Assembly (NCBI RefSeq): GCF_900112845.1
Contig: NZ_FONG01000006.1
Span: 186,001-250,000 of the forward strand
DNA length: 64,000 nucleotides
Source of the DNA: Actinacidiphila alni
Lineage (GTDB): Bacteria; Actinomycetota; Actinomycetes; Streptomycetales; Streptomycetaceae
Direction: 5' to 3'
Shown: in pieces, positions 15,461 to 24,208 of the stretch
Layout: the number at the start of each line of letters is the position of its first letter
Numbering within the stretch: position 1 is the stretch's first letter
Translations under genes and position numbers: made by a program
The notes under the pieces: model-generated
What the model saw: the letters and a program-made list of their open reading frames with translations, nothing else
What the model was told of the DNA's origin: nothing
The model's database searches: none

Positions 15461-16590
15461 CGGTACAACTCCCTGGCGATGATGGTGCGTTGCACTTCGG
15501 TGGCGCCCTCGTAGATCCGCGGCGCGCGGACCTCGCGGTAGAGGTGTTCGAGCAGGTGGCCGCGGCGCAGGGCGCGGGCGCCGTGGATCTGGACGGCGGC
15601 GTCCACCACGTACTGCGCGGTCTCGGTGGCGAAGAGCTTGGCCATCGCCGCCCGGGCGGTCAGATCGGCGGCGCCGGTGTCGTACGCGGCGGCCGCCGCG
15701 TACACCAGCAGCCGGGCCGCCTCGGTGCGGGTGGCCATTTCGGCGAGCGGGTGCGCCACCGCCTGGAGGTCCTTCAGCGGGCCGCCGAAGGCGGTGCGTT
15801 CCCCGGCGTGCGCGACGGCGGCGTCCAGCGCGGCCTGCGCCATGCCGACGGCGAAGGCGCCGACGCTCGGCCGGAACAGGTCGAGGGTGGCCATCGCGGT
15901 ACGGAAACCGTGGTCGGGCACGCCGAGCAGATCGTCGGCGCCGACCGGGACGCCGTCGAAGACCAGCCGTCCGATCGGGTGCGGCGAGAGCATGTCGAGG
16001 TGCTCGCCGGTCAGCCCCGGCCGGTCGGCGGGGACGGCGAAGGCGGTGACGCCGCGCGCGCCGCTGCCGCCGGGACCGGGGCCGGGCGCTGTGCGGGCGA
16101 AGACGGTGAGGATGTCGGCCTCGGGCGCGTTGGAGATCCAGCACTTCTCGCCGGTCAGCCGCCAGCGCCCCGGGCCGTCCGGCTCGGCGGCCAGGGTCAG
16201 CGCGGCGGCGTCGGAGCCCGCGCCGGGCTCGGTGAGCGCGAAGGCGGCCACCGCCCGGCCGGCCGTCACCTCGGGCAGCCAGCGGGCGGCGACCGCGGGC
16301 GCGGTGAGCAGCGGATGGGCGCCCAGCCCCTGGAGCGCGAGCGCGGTCTCGGCCTCGGTGCACTCGCGCGCGAGCGATTCCCGCAGTACACAGAGATCGA
16401 GGGCGGACACGGGCGCGCCGTCGCCGGGCAGCACCCGGGCCAGCAGTCCGAGGGCGCCGAGTTCGGCGAGCAGCGGCCGGTTGACCCGGCCGTCCGCGCC
16501 GGCCTCGGCCAGCGGTCGCAGCCGGTCCGCCGCGAGCGCTCTGATCCGGTCCGCCCAGGCCGACCGTTCCGGATCGAGGGTGAACGACAT
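15457..16590 (-). CDS. Acyl-CoA dehydrogenase
   Basis: A 377-residue flavoenzyme of usual family length. Visible signatures are FALTEPGAGSDAAAL (about residue 116, FAD/substrate loop), EKCWISNA (about 148), and the C-terminal region QIHGARALRRGHLLEHLYREVRAPRIYEGATEVQ, where YEGATEVQ contains the glutamate position usual for the catalytic base. It would oxidise an acyl-CoA to the 2,3-enoyl-CoA and pass electrons to ETF. It is translationally coupled to the downstream Rid gene and divergent from an aryl-CoA ligase, fitting a beta-oxidation-like step after dearomatisation of aminobenzoyl-CoA. A generic short-chain role cannot be excluded. Confidence 0.93.
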   Translation of the reverse strand: MSFTLDPERSAWADRIRALAADRLRPLAEAGADGRVNRPLLAELGALGLLARVLPGDGAPVSALDLCVLRESLARECTEAETALALQGLGAHPLLTAPAVAARWLPEVTAGRAVAAFALTEPGAGSDAAALTLAAEPDGPGRWRLTGEKCWISNAPEADILTVFARTAPGPGPGGSGARGVTAFAVPADRPGLTGEHLDMLSPHPIGRLVFDGVPVGADDLLGVPDHGFRTAMATLDLFRPSVGAFAVGMAQAALDAAVAHAGERTAFGGPLKDLQAVAHPLAEMATRTEAARLLVYAAAAAYDTGAADLTARAAMAKLFATETAQYVVDAAVQIHGARALRRGHLLEHLYREVRAPRIYEGATEVQRTIIARELYR

Positions 16591-16693
16591 CGCCCGCCTC
16601 CCACCTTTATCGCGTCCTGTTGACTGCCGTCATGAACACGTTACGCTGAAACCCCTGCCGCCAGGTGCTTACTCGTCGAGGGGCATTGTCGCC

Positions 16694-18301
16694 ATGGACC
16701 TGCTGCCTTCAGCCCATGTGGACACCTTCGCGCGCGACCATCTCCCGCCGCCCGAGCAGTGGCCGCACCTGGACCCCCACGACGCGGGCGCCGGCCCCGG
16801 CTATCCCGACCGGCTCAACTGCGCCGCCGAGCTGCTGGCCGGCGGCCGGCCCGGCGCGCCCTGCCTGCGGCTGCCCGACGGCTCCGAATGGACGTACGCG
16901 GACCTGCGCGCCGCCACCGCCCGGATCGCCCATGTGCTGACCGACGAGCTGGGCGTGGTGCCCGGCAATCGGGTGCTGCTGCGCGGGCCGACCACCGCCT
17001 GGCTGGTGGCCTGCTGGCTCGCGGTGCTTGAGGCGGGCGCGATCGCGGTCACCGTGCTGGCCGCCCAGCGGGCGCACGAGCTGGCGGCGGTGGGCCGGAT
17101 CGCCCGGGTCTCGCACGCGCTGTGCGACGCGGGCTGTCTCGACGAGCTGGTCGCGGCCGAGCTGCCGGACCTGCGGATCACGCCGTTCGGCGGTACGGGC
17201 GAGGACGATCTGCTGCGGCTGGCCGCGGGCCGCCCCGAGACGTACGACCCGGTGCCCACCTCGGCCGACGACGTGGCGCTGATCGCCTTCACCTCGGGCA
17301 CCACCGGGCTCCCCAAGGGCTGTATGCACTTCCACCGCGATGTGCTGGCGATAGCGGACACCTTCTCGGCGCGGGTGCTGCGGCCGGTCGCCGACGACGT
17401 CTTCACCGGCAGCCCGCCGCTGGGCTTCACCTTCGGCCTCGGCGGCCTCGTCGTCTTCCCGATGCGCGCGGGCGCCTCCACGCTGCTGCTGGAGCGGGCC
17501 GGGCCCGAGGAACTGCTCACGGCGATCGAGAAGCACCGCGTCACCGTGCTGTTCACCGCGCCGACCGCGTACCGCGCGATGCTCACCGACCTGGCGTCGT
17601 ACGACGTGTCCTCGCTGCGCCGCTGCGTGTCGGCGGGCGAGAATCTGCCGGCCGCGACCTGGATGGGCTGGCACGAGCGGACCGGGCTGCGGCTGATCAA
17701 CGGGATCGGCGCGACGGAATTGCTGCACATCTTCATCTCCGCCGCCGACGAGGCGGCCAGGCCCGGCGCGACGGGTGTGCCCGTGCCCGGTTACGACGCG
17801 CGGATCGTGGACGAGCGGCTGCGGCCGGTGCCGGACGGCGAGCCCGGGCTGCTGGCCGTCCGCGGACCGACCGGCTGCCGCTATCTGGCCGACGAACGGC
17901 AGACGCAGTATGTGCGCGACGGCTGGAATCTGACCGGCGACACCTACGTCAGGGACGCCGACGGCTACTTCCACTACGTGGCGCGCGCCGACGACATGAT
18001 CATCTCGGCGGGCTACAACATCGCGGGCCCGGAGGTCGAGGAGGCGCTGCTGCGCCATCCGGACGTGCGGGAGGCCGCGGTGATCGGGGTGCCGGACGAG
18101 GAGCGCGGCCAGATAGTGCGGGCCTTCGTGGTGCTGCACGACGGGGTGCAGGGCGGCGAGCGGGCGGCGGTCGCGCTGCGCGACTTCACCAAGAGCGTGA
18201 TCGTGCCGTACAAGGCGCCGCGCGACATCCGTTTCCTGCCCGCGCTCCCCCGCACGCCGACCGGCAAGCTCCAGCGCTTCCGGCTCCGCGACCTGGACTG
18301 A
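16694..18301 (+). CDS. Aryl-CoA ligase (2-aminobenzoate/benzoate-CoA ligase type)
   Basis: A 535-residue ANL-superfamily enzyme; although the frame stays open upstream, homology starts at MDLLPSAHVDTFARDHLPP, so ATG at 16694 is used. The AMP-binding motif FTSGTTGLPKGCMHFHRD lies near residue 200, with INGIGATELLHIFIS near 335, TGDTYVRDADGYFHYVARADD near 415 and the C-terminal lysine motif PRTPTGKLQR near 525. The SAHVDTFARDHLPPPEQWP start and IGATELLHIF are typical of benzoate- and 2-aminobenzoate-CoA ligases. It would convert anthranilate, ATP and CoA to anthraniloyl-CoA, the substrate of the fused monooxygenase encoded at 19199-21547. Salicylate is an alternative substrate. Confidence 0.9.
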   Translation: MDLLPSAHVDTFARDHLPPPEQWPHLDPHDAGAGPGYPDRLNCAAELLAGGRPGAPCLRLPDGSEWTYADLRAATARIAHVLTDELGVVPGNRVLLRGPTTAWLVACWLAVLEAGAIAVTVLAAQRAHELAAVGRIARVSHALCDAGCLDELVAAELPDLRITPFGGTGEDDLLRLAAGRPETYDPVPTSADDVALIAFTSGTTGLPKGCMHFHRDVLAIADTFSARVLRPVADDVFTGSPPLGFTFGLGGLVVFPMRAGASTLLLERAGPEELLTAIEKHRVTVLFTAPTAYRAMLTDLASYDVSSLRRCVSAGENLPAATWMGWHERTGLRLINGIGATELLHIFISAADEAARPGATGVPVPGYDARIVDERLRPVPDGEPGLLAVRGPTGCRYLADERQTQYVRDGWNLTGDTYVRDADGYFHYVARADDMIISAGYNIAGPEVEEALLRHPDVREAAVIGVPDEERGQIVRAFVVLHDGVQGGERAAVALRDFTKSVIVPYKAPRDIRFLPALPRTPTGKLQRFRLRDLD

Positions 18302-18362
18302 GCCCCCGGCCCGGACCGGTGGGCCGGGTCGGTGGGCCGGGCAGGATCCGTACGACAGGCCC

Positions 18363-18378
18363 TAGGGTGATCACCGTG
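18363..18378 (+). promoter_or_regulatory. Leaderless promoter/start signature of PaaX gene
   Basis: TAGGGT at 18363-18368 is followed after seven bases by the GTG start at 18376, an arrangement that puts the transcription start on the start codon. The stretch CTAGGGTGATCACCGTGAC is nearly identical to the one before the DUF1697 gene at 41603. No ribosome-binding site of usual strength precedes this gene. Inference from spacing. Confidence 0.5.
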
Positions 18379-19191
18379 ACCGAGCAGCACACCCCGGGTT
18401 CCCTGATCCTCAGCTTCTACGGCGCCTACGGGCGCGCGGAACTGGCCGGGCGGGTCCCGGTCGCCGTGCTGATCCGGCTGATGGGTGCGGCGGGCGTCGA
18501 CGCGCCGTCGGTGCGCTCGGCGGTCTCGCGGCTGAAGCGGCGCGGGATGCTGGTCTCCGAGCGGGTCGGCGGGGCCGCGGCGTACGCGCTGTCGCCGGAC
18601 GCGCGACTGGTGCTCGCGGACGGCGACGGCCGGATCTACGGCTCGGGCGCGGCGGCGGAACCCGATCCGGAGGACTGGCTGCTCGCGGTGTTCTCGGTGC
18701 CGGAGTCCGAGCGGCACAAGCGGCACCTGCTGCGGTCCCGGCTCGCCGGGCTCGGCTTCGGCACGGCAGCGCCGGGGGTATGGGTGGCGCCGGGCGCGCT
18801 GCACGAGGAGACCCGGCACATGCTGCGGCGGCTCGAACTGGCCCCGTACGTGGACCTCTTCCGCGGCGCGCACCTCGGTTTCGCCGCGACCGCGGAGGCG
18901 GTACGGCGCTGGTGGGACCTGGAGGCGCTGGCCGCGCTGCACCACGCTTTCCTGGCGGCGCACGAGCCGGTGCTCGCGCACTGGTCGGCCGCCGCTCCCC
19001 CGCCGCCGGACCTGGCCTTCCGCGACTATCTGCGGGCCCTGGACTCCTGGCGCAGGCTGCCCTACGCCGACCCGGGGCTGCCGCCCGCGCTGCTGCTCGC
19101 GGACTGGCCGGGCGCCCGCTCGGCGGCGGTCTTCACGGCGCTGCACGTACTGCTGCGCGACGCGGGCGCCCGCTTCGTGACCTCGGCCTGA
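18376..19191 (+). CDS. PaaX family transcriptional regulator
   Basis: A 271-residue protein with the PaaX architecture: an N-terminal winged helix (SLILSFYGAYGRAELAGRVPVAVLIRLMG, then VDAPSVRSAVSRLKRRGMLV) followed by the PaaX domain signature LLAVFSVPESERHKRHLLRSRLAGLGFGTAAPGVWVAP (about residues 95-135). PaaX represses phenylacetate catabolism and responds to an aryl-CoA thioester. Here the gene follows an aryl-CoA ligase and faces the aminobenzoyl-CoA monooxygenase gene, so it probably senses anthraniloyl-CoA or a related thioester and controls this island. Start GTG 18376 is preferred (leaderless signature); GTG 18367 is possible. It converges on the next operon with only seven bases between stop codons. 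Confidence 0.9.
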   Translation: MTEQHTPGSLILSFYGAYGRAELAGRVPVAVLIRLMGAAGVDAPSVRSAVSRLKRRGMLVSERVGGAAAYALSPDARLVLADGDGRIYGSGAAAEPDPEDWLLAVFSVPESERHKRHLLRSRLAGLGFGTAAPGVWVAPGALHEETRHMLRRLELAPYVDLFRGAHLGFAATAEAVRRWWDLEALAALHHAFLAAHEPVLAHWSAAAPPPPDLAFRDYLRALDSWRRLPYADPGLPPALLLADWPGARSAAVFTALHVLLRDAGARFVTSA

Positions 19192-19198
19192 CGAGCCG

Positions 19199-21547
19199 TC
19201 AGGAATCCAGCGTGAGGCGGGGCTTGGGCGCGTCGGTGCGGCCGGTGGGCGGCGGCCTGCGGCCGGCGAGGTACGGCGCGGGCCAGGGCGCGGCCGGGCC
19301 CGCATAGGACTGCTCGGCGGCGGCGTGCAGCGTCCAGTGCGGATCGTACAGATGCGGGCGGGCCAGCGCGCACAGGTCGGCGCGCCCGGCCAGCAGCAGC
19401 GAATTGACGTCGTCCCAGGAGGAGATGGCGCCGACCGCGATCACCGGCAGGCCCGTCTCGTTGCGGATCCGGTCGGCGAAGGGCGTCTGGTAGGAGCGGC
19501 CGTACGCGGGCCGTTCGTCGGCGACGACCTGGCCGGTGGAGACGTCCACGATGTCGGCGCCGTGGTCGGCCAGCGCGCGGGCGACGGCGACGGCGTCGTC
19601 CCCGGTGGCGCCGCCCGGCGCCCAGTCGGTGGCGGAGATCCGCACGCTCAGCGGCTTGTCCGACGGCCACATCTCCCGTACGGCGTCCAGGACTTCGAGG
19701 GGGAAGCGGAGCCGGCCCGCGAGGTCGCCGCCGTAGCGGTCGGTGCGCCGGTTGGTGAGCGGGGACAGGAAGGAGGAGAGCAGATAGCCGTGCGCGCAGT
19801 GCAGTTCGAGCAGGTCGAAGCCGGCCCGGGCGCCGCGCTCGGCCGCCGCCGCGAACTGCTCGCGGATCCCGGCCAGTTCACGGTCGGTGAGGGCGTGCGG
19901 GACCTGATTGACGCCCTCGCGGTACGGCAGCGCCGAGGGCGCGACCAGCGGCCAGTTGCCGTCGGGCAGCGGCTGGTCGATGCCGTCCCACATCAGGCGG
20001 GTGGAGCCCTTGCGGCCGCTGTGGCCGAGCTGGAGCCCGATCGCGGTGCCCGGCGCGTCATGTCCCGGGCTGTCCTGGCCTGTGCCGCCCTGCTGGTGGA
20101 CGAAGTCGGTGATCCGCCGCCAGGCGGCCTCCTGTTCGTCGTTCCACAGGCCCGTGCAGCCCGGGGTGATCCGGCCGTTCGGACTGACGCACACCATCTC
20201 GGTCATCACCAGTCCGGCGCCGCCCAGCGCCCGCGCGCCCAGGTGCACGAGGTGGAAGTCGCCGGGCACGCCGTCGCGCGCCACGTACATGTCCATCGGC
20301 GAGACCACGACGCGATTGCGCAGCGTCAGGCCGCGCAGGGTGAAGGGCGTGAACATCGGGGGTGTGCCGGGCGGTGCCCCGAAGCCGCGCTCCACGCCAT
20401 CGGTGAACTCCCGGTCCCGCAGCCGCAGATTGCCGTGCGTGACGCGGCGGCTGCGGGTCAGCAGATTGAACGCGAACTGCGTCGGCGGCTGGTCCACATA
20501 GCTGCCGAGCCGTTCGAACCACTCCAGGCTGGCCAGCGCCGCCCGCTGGGTGCTCTCCACCACCGGCCGCCGCTCGCTCTCGTACGCCGCCAACGCCGCG
20601 TCCACGTCCGCCTGTTCGCGCAGGGCAGCGGCGAGCGCCAGGGCGTCCTCCATGGCCAGCTTGGTGCCGGAGCCGATGGAGAAGTGCGCGGTGTGGGCGG
20701 CGTCGCCGAGCAGCACGGTCCGGCCGTGCCGCCAGCTGTCATTCGTCACCGTGGTGAAGGACTGCCAGCGCGAGCGGTTGCCGTGCAGCGCTCGGCCGTC
20801 CAGCACCCCGGCGAAGAGTTTCTCGCAGGAGGCGATGGCGCCCTCGGCGCCGTCCGGCAGATCCCCGGCCTGTTGGTCGAAGCCGGCGCGCCGCCAGACC
20901 TCCTCGGCCATCTCCACCACGAAGGTGCTGGCACCGCGCCGGTACGGGTAGGCGTGCGCCTGCATCACCCCGTACGGGGTCTCCAGGATCTCGAAGCGGA
21001 AGGCGTCCAGCGGGAGGTCGGCCGACAGCCAGATGTAGCGGCAGTCGTGCGCGGTCAGCCGCGGGCGGAAGACGTCGGCGTGCGCGGTGCGGGTGGCGCT
21101 GTGGGCGCCGTCGGCGGCCACCACCAGGTCGTGGCCCGCGGCGAGTTCGGCGGCGGTGGGCGCGCTCGTGCGGATCCGTACGTCGACGCCGAGGTCGCGG
21201 CAGCGCGCGTACAGCAGGGCCAGCAGCCGGCGCCGGTCGAGGGCGGCGAAGCCGTGGCCGCCGGAGCGGGTGAGCCGGTCGCGGTGCCGGATGTCGATCG
21301 CGTCCCAGCGCACGAATTCCTTCCGCATCCCCGCGTACACGACCGGGTCGGCGCTCTCGATGCCGCCGACGGTCTCGTCGGAGAAGACCACGCCGAAGCC
21401 GAAGGTGTCCTCCGGAGCGCCGCGCTCCCACACGGTGACCGAGCGGCCGGGGTCGAGGCGCTTGAGCAGCGCGGCGGCGTACAGCCCGCCGGGGCCGCCG
21501 CCGATGACGGCGACGCGCTCGGCCACGCGGTCGCGGCGGCCGGGCAC
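19199..21547 (-). CDS. Fused aryl-CoA monooxygenase/old yellow enzyme reductase (anthraniloyl-CoA type)
   Basis: About 782 residues with two domains. The first 370 form a PHBH-like flavin monooxygenase: VAVIGGGPGGLYAAALLK near the N terminus binds FAD, and GDAAHTAHFSIGSGTKLAMEDA is the second FAD motif. The rest is an old-yellow-enzyme TIM barrel (GLTLRNRVVVSPMDMYVARDG, then FDLLELHCAHGYLLSSFLSPLTNRRTDRYGG). This fusion is known from 2-aminobenzoyl-CoA monooxygenase/reductase of Azoarcus evansii, which hydroxylates and then reduces the ring to a non-aromatic product. It is often annotated as salicylyl-CoA 5-hydroxylase. GTG 21547 has GGAAGG upstream; GTG 21526 is an alternative start. The preceding enoyl-CoA hydratase stop is two bases away, so the two are coupled. 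Confidence 0.92.
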   Translation of the reverse strand: MPGRRDRVAERVAVIGGGPGGLYAAALLKRLDPGRSVTVWERGAPEDTFGFGVVFSDETVGGIESADPVVYAGMRKEFVRWDAIDIRHRDRLTRSGGHGFAALDRRRLLALLYARCRDLGVDVRIRTSAPTAAELAAGHDLVVAADGAHSATRTAHADVFRPRLTAHDCRYIWLSADLPLDAFRFEILETPYGVMQAHAYPYRRGASTFVVEMAEEVWRRAGFDQQAGDLPDGAEGAIASCEKLFAGVLDGRALHGNRSRWQSFTTVTNDSWRHGRTVLLGDAAHTAHFSIGSGTKLAMEDALALAAALREQADVDAALAAYESERRPVVESTQRAALASLEWFERLGSYVDQPPTQFAFNLLTRSRRVTHGNLRLRDREFTDGVERGFGAPPGTPPMFTPFTLRGLTLRNRVVVSPMDMYVARDGVPGDFHLVHLGARALGGAGLVMTEMVCVSPNGRITPGCTGLWNDEQEAAWRRITDFVHQQGGTGQDSPGHDAPGTAIGLQLGHSGRKGSTRLMWDGIDQPLPDGNWPLVAPSALPYREGVNQVPHALTDRELAGIREQFAAAAERGARAGFDLLELHCAHGYLLSSFLSPLTNRRTDRYGGDLAGRLRFPLEVLDAVREMWPSDKPLSVRISATDWAPGGATGDDAVAVARALADHGADIVDVSTGQVVADERPAYGRSYQTPFADRIRNETGLPVIAVGAISSWDDVNSLLLAGRADLCALARPHLYDPHWTLHAAAEQSYAGPAAPWPAPYLAGRRPPPTGRTDAPKPRLTLDS

Positions 21548-21549
21548 GG

Positions 21550-22377
21550 CTAGCGGCCTTCCCAGCGCGGCTCGCGCCTGCCGGTGAAGGCGGCGTGGAA
21601 TTCGGCGTAGTCGGCGCTGGTCATCAGCAGTGCCTGGGCGGCGGCGTCCATCTCGACGGCGGCGGCCAGCGGCATGTCCAGTTCGGCGGTGAGCAGCTTC
21701 TTGGTCTGCTGGTGGGCGAGCGCGGGGCCGTCGGCGAGCCGGCGGGCCAGCGCGGCGGCGGCCCCGTCGGCGCCGCCGTCCGGCGCGGTGACGCTGACCA
21801 GGCCGATCCGGTCGGCCTCGGCCGCGTCGATGGTGTCGCCGAGCATCAGCAGCCGGGTGGCGTGGCCGAGGCCGACCAGCCGGGGCAGCAGATAGGCGGC
21901 GCCCATGTCGGCGCCGGCCAGGCCGACCCGGGTGAAGAGGAAGGCGAAGCGTGCGGTCGGCTCCACGATCCGGAAGTCGGCGGCGAGCGCGAGAACGGCC
22001 CCGGCGCCGGCCGCGATGCCGTGCACGGCGGCGAGCACGGGGAAGGGCGCCTCGCGGATCGCCCGGACGACCTGGCCGGTCATCCGGTTGAAGTCCAGCA
22101 GTTCCCCGGTGCCCATGGCGAGGGTGGCGCCGATGATCTCGTCCACGTCGCCGCCGGAGCAGAAGCCGCGCCCGGCGCCGCCGAGCACCAGGGCCCGGGT
22201 GTCGCCCTCGCGGGCCAGCTCGGCGAGCAGGTCGCGCAGGTCGGCGTAGGCGCCGAAGGTCAGCGCGTTGAGCCGGTCGGGCCGGTCGAGGGTGACGGTG
22301 ACGATCCCCGCGGAGCGGTCGACGCGCAGATGGCGCCAGTGACCGGTGGGGCTCGCGGAGCTGGGATACGGACTCAT
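21550..22377 (-). CDS. Enoyl-CoA hydratase/isomerase family protein
   Basis: A 275-residue crotonase-fold protein. The oxyanion-hole regions are LVLGGAGRGFCSGGDVDEI (about residue 70) and PVLAAVHGIAAGAGAVLALAADFRI (about 117). A glutamate-poor active site follows (FTRVGLAGADMGAAYLLPRLVG), where Asp156 sits near the second catalytic position. The start is preceded by AGGAGG. It is the first gene of the leftward unit with the fused monooxygenase/reductase and probably hydrates or hydrolyses the alicyclic CoA intermediate. Many crotonase members catalyse other reactions (isomerisation, ring cleavage), and the GADMG sequence suggests a specialised role, so hydration is not assumed. Confidence 0.92.
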   Translation of the reverse strand: MSPYPSSASPTGHWRHLRVDRSAGIVTVTLDRPDRLNALTFGAYADLRDLLAELAREGDTRALVLGGAGRGFCSGGDVDEIIGATLAMGTGELLDFNRMTGQVVRAIREAPFPVLAAVHGIAAGAGAVLALAADFRIVEPTARFAFLFTRVGLAGADMGAAYLLPRLVGLGHATRLLMLGDTIDAAEADRIGLVSVTAPDGGADGAAAALARRLADGPALAHQQTKKLLTAELDMPLAAAVEMDAAAQALLMTSADYAEFHAAFTGRREPRWEGR

Positions 22378-22671
22378 GCGCGGCCTCCTGGACTCGTACC
22401 GACGTTATCACCTGTTCGTGACTGTCGTCAGGAGGGCGAGATACGGCAACGCGTCGGGCCGCGGGCTCGGCGGCGCGCCCGGCAGGCGCGCGGACCCGGG
22501 TAAAGGCGGTGTCGGACCGGTGGGACTTTGGTCCCCGGGACCTCCGTCCGGACGCCTCTGCTGCCCGGAGTGTCCGATTCCTAAGGTGGAGAACACCAAG
22601 GCGATCGACGCCGCGGAACCGCACCGCCGGACCGGAGCGGAACCGCCCACCGGACCAGAACGGAGCCCGCC
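22378..22671. other. 294-bp divergent intergenic region
   Basis: It separates the leftward enoyl-CoA hydratase from the rightward ATP-binding protein gene and must contain both promoters. The sequence GTGTCCGATTCCTAAGGTGG near 22568-22587 has a -10-like TAAGGT, but no convincing -35 element is seen. No gene, repeat or hairpin of note was recognised. Confidence 0.4.
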
Positions 22672-23121
22672 ATGACCAGCGCCAGCCGCACCGCCGGCGA
22701 ATTCCCCGACCGGCCGACGGTCTGGCGGATCGACCTGCCGCACTCCCCCGCGGCCGTCCCGCTGGCGCGCGCCATGATCCGTACCGTGCTGGTCGAGCTC
22801 GGCCAGGACACCGGGCCGGACACCGACACCGCCGAACTGCTCACCGCCGAGGTGGTCGCCAACGCCGTGGAGCACACCCCGCACGGCCCGATCGAGCTGT
22901 TCGTGGAGCTGCTGCCGTCCGGTTTCCAGGTGGAGGTGCACGACCAGGGCCTGGACTTTCCCGTCGGCCTGAATCTGCTGATCCCGGCCCAGCCGGACCC
23001 GCCGGAGACCGGCGACCTGGACGAGCACGGGCGCGGCCTCATCCTGATCCGCGCGCTGAGCGCGGACTCCGGCTGCCGGCTGACCGGCTCGGGCAAGGCG
23101 GTCTGGTTCACCCTGCGCTGA
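22672..23121 (+). CDS. RsbW-like ATP-binding protein (HATPase_c)
   Basis: A 149-residue single-domain GHKL ATPase of the kind abundant in Streptomyces. The N box ELLTAEVVANAVEHTPHG (about residues 62-79), the G1 box VEVHDQG (about 96) and the G2 region DEHGRGLILIRALSA (about 123) are present. Relatives are anti-sigma factor kinases or signalling ATPases that bind anti-anti-sigma proteins. No partner gene flanks it, so the target is unknown. It is convergent with arcB. The start ATG lies in a GAACGGAGCCCGCC context that gives a moderate ribosome-binding site. Confidence 0.88.
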   Translation: MTSASRTAGEFPDRPTVWRIDLPHSPAAVPLARAMIRTVLVELGQDTGPDTDTAELLTAEVVANAVEHTPHGPIELFVELLPSGFQVEVHDQGLDFPVGLNLLIPAQPDPPETGDLDEHGRGLILIRALSADSGCRLTGSGKAVWFTLR

Positions 23122-23151
23122 GCCCGGACCGCCGGGCCGCGCCCCGGCTCA
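23119..23151. terminator. Candidate hairpin between convergent genes
   Basis: TGAGCCCGG and CCCGGCTCA can pair with one mismatch across a 15-base GC-rich loop. The structure overlaps the stop codons of both the ATP-binding protein and arcB. There is no U-tract, so it is a weak candidate. Confidence 0.35.
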
Positions 23152-24147
23152 GGCCAGCGTCGCGACCAGCACCGCCTTGATGGTGTGCATACGGTTCTCG
23201 GCCTGGTCGAAGACCACCGACCGGTCGGACTCGAAGACCTCGTCGGAGACCTCCAGATACGTCAGCCCGGTCCGCTGGTGGATCTCCCGCCCGACCGCCG
23301 TGCCGAGGTCGTGGTACGCGGGCAGGCAGTGCATGAAGCGCACGTCCGGATTGCCGGTCGCGGCCAGCACGTCGGCGGTGACGGCGTACGGCGCGAGCAG
23401 CGCGATCCGCTCGTCCCAGACCTCCTTGGGCTCGCCCATCGACACCCACACGTCGGTGTGCACGAAGTCCGCGCCGCGCACGGCCTCCGCCACGTCCTCG
23501 GTCAGCGTGATCCGTGCGCCCGACGCCTCGGCGAGCCGCCGCGCGTGCGCGACCACGTCCTCCCGCGGCCACAGCGTCGCGGGCGCGGCGATCCGTACGT
23601 CCATGCCGAGCAGCGCGCCGGTGACCAGCAGCGAATTGCCCATGTTGGAGCGGGCGTCGCCGAGGTAGGCGTAGGAGATCGCGGTGAGTGGCTTGGAACT
23701 GTGCTCGGTCATGGTGAGCACGTCGGCGAGCATCTGGGTGGGGTGCCACTCGTCGGTGAGGCCGTTCCACACCGGGACGCCCGCGTATGCTGCCAGCTCC
23801 TCGACGACCTCCTGGCCGTTGCCCCGGTACTGGATGCCGTCGAACATCCGGCCCAGCACCCGGGCGGTGTCCCTGACCGACTCCTTGTGGCCGATCTGCG
23901 AGCCGGAGGGGTCCAGATACGTGGTGGACGCGCCCTGGTCGGCGGCGGCGACCTCGAAGGAGCAGCGGGTCCGGGTGGAGGTCTTCTCGAAGACCAGCGC
24001 GATGTTCCGGCCGGTCAGCAGCCGCTCCTCGGCGCCGGCCTTCTTGGCGGCCTTCAGCCGCGCGGCCAGCTCCACCAGGTGGCGGAACTCCTCGGGCGTG
24101 AAGTCCAGCTCCTTGAGGAAGTGGCGGCCCTTGAGGTCGACGGCCAT
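23149..24147 (-). CDS. arcB: Ornithine carbamoyltransferase (catabolic context)
   Basis: A 332-residue carbamoyltransferase with all family motifs: [11 protein letters not shown] (carbamoyl phosphate site, residues 55-65), HPTQML (about 139) and [10 protein letters not shown] (about 275, ornithine/phosphate binding). The length and the sequence style ([19 protein letters not shown] start, [13 protein letters not shown] end) fit ornithine carbamoyltransferases. Because arginine deiminase lies just upstream in the same direction, it most likely works in the arginine deiminase pathway, phosphorolysing citrulline to ornithine and carbamoyl phosphate. Anabolic ArgF activity cannot be excluded. No carbamate kinase gene is present in the window. 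Confidence 0.94.
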   Translation of the reverse strand: MAVDLKGRHFLKELDFTPEEFRHLVELAARLKAAKKAGAEERLLTGRNIALVFEKTSTRTRCSFEVAAADQGASTTYLDPSGSQIGHKESVRDTARVLGRMFDGIQYRGNGQEVVEELAAYAGVPVWNGLTDEWHPTQMLADVLTMTEHSSKPLTAISYAYLGDARSNMGNSLLVTGALLGMDVRIAAPATLWPREDVVAHARRLAEASGARITLTEDVAEAVRGADFVHTDVWVSMGEPKEVWDERIALLAPYAVTADVLAATGNPDVRFMHCLPAYHDLGTAVGREIHQRTGLTYLEVSDEVFESDRSVVFDQAENRMHTIKAVLVATLA

Positions 24148-24208
24148 GCGGAAGCTCCTGGGATCGGGCGGACGGAGAACGCTGGAAGTCTATACGTAGA
24201 TCAGCATT

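Noticed and set aside
15626..16693. Open frame extending the aryl-CoA ligase upstream by more than 350 codons
   Set aside because: The extension is antisense to the acyl-CoA dehydrogenase gene, is Ala/Arg/Ser-rich without homology, and the ligase fold starts cleanly at 16694.
19199..21547. Assignment as salicylyl-CoA 5-hydroxylase alone
   Set aside because: The C-terminal old-yellow-enzyme domain and the local beta-oxidation and Rid genes fit 2-aminobenzoyl-CoA monooxygenase/reductase better; salicylate-specific partners such as gentisate dioxygenase are absent.
21595..22503. Plus-strand open frame over the enoyl-CoA hydratase gene
   Set aside because: It is a shadow of the hydratase gene with glycine-, alanine- and valine-rich sequence and no domain features.
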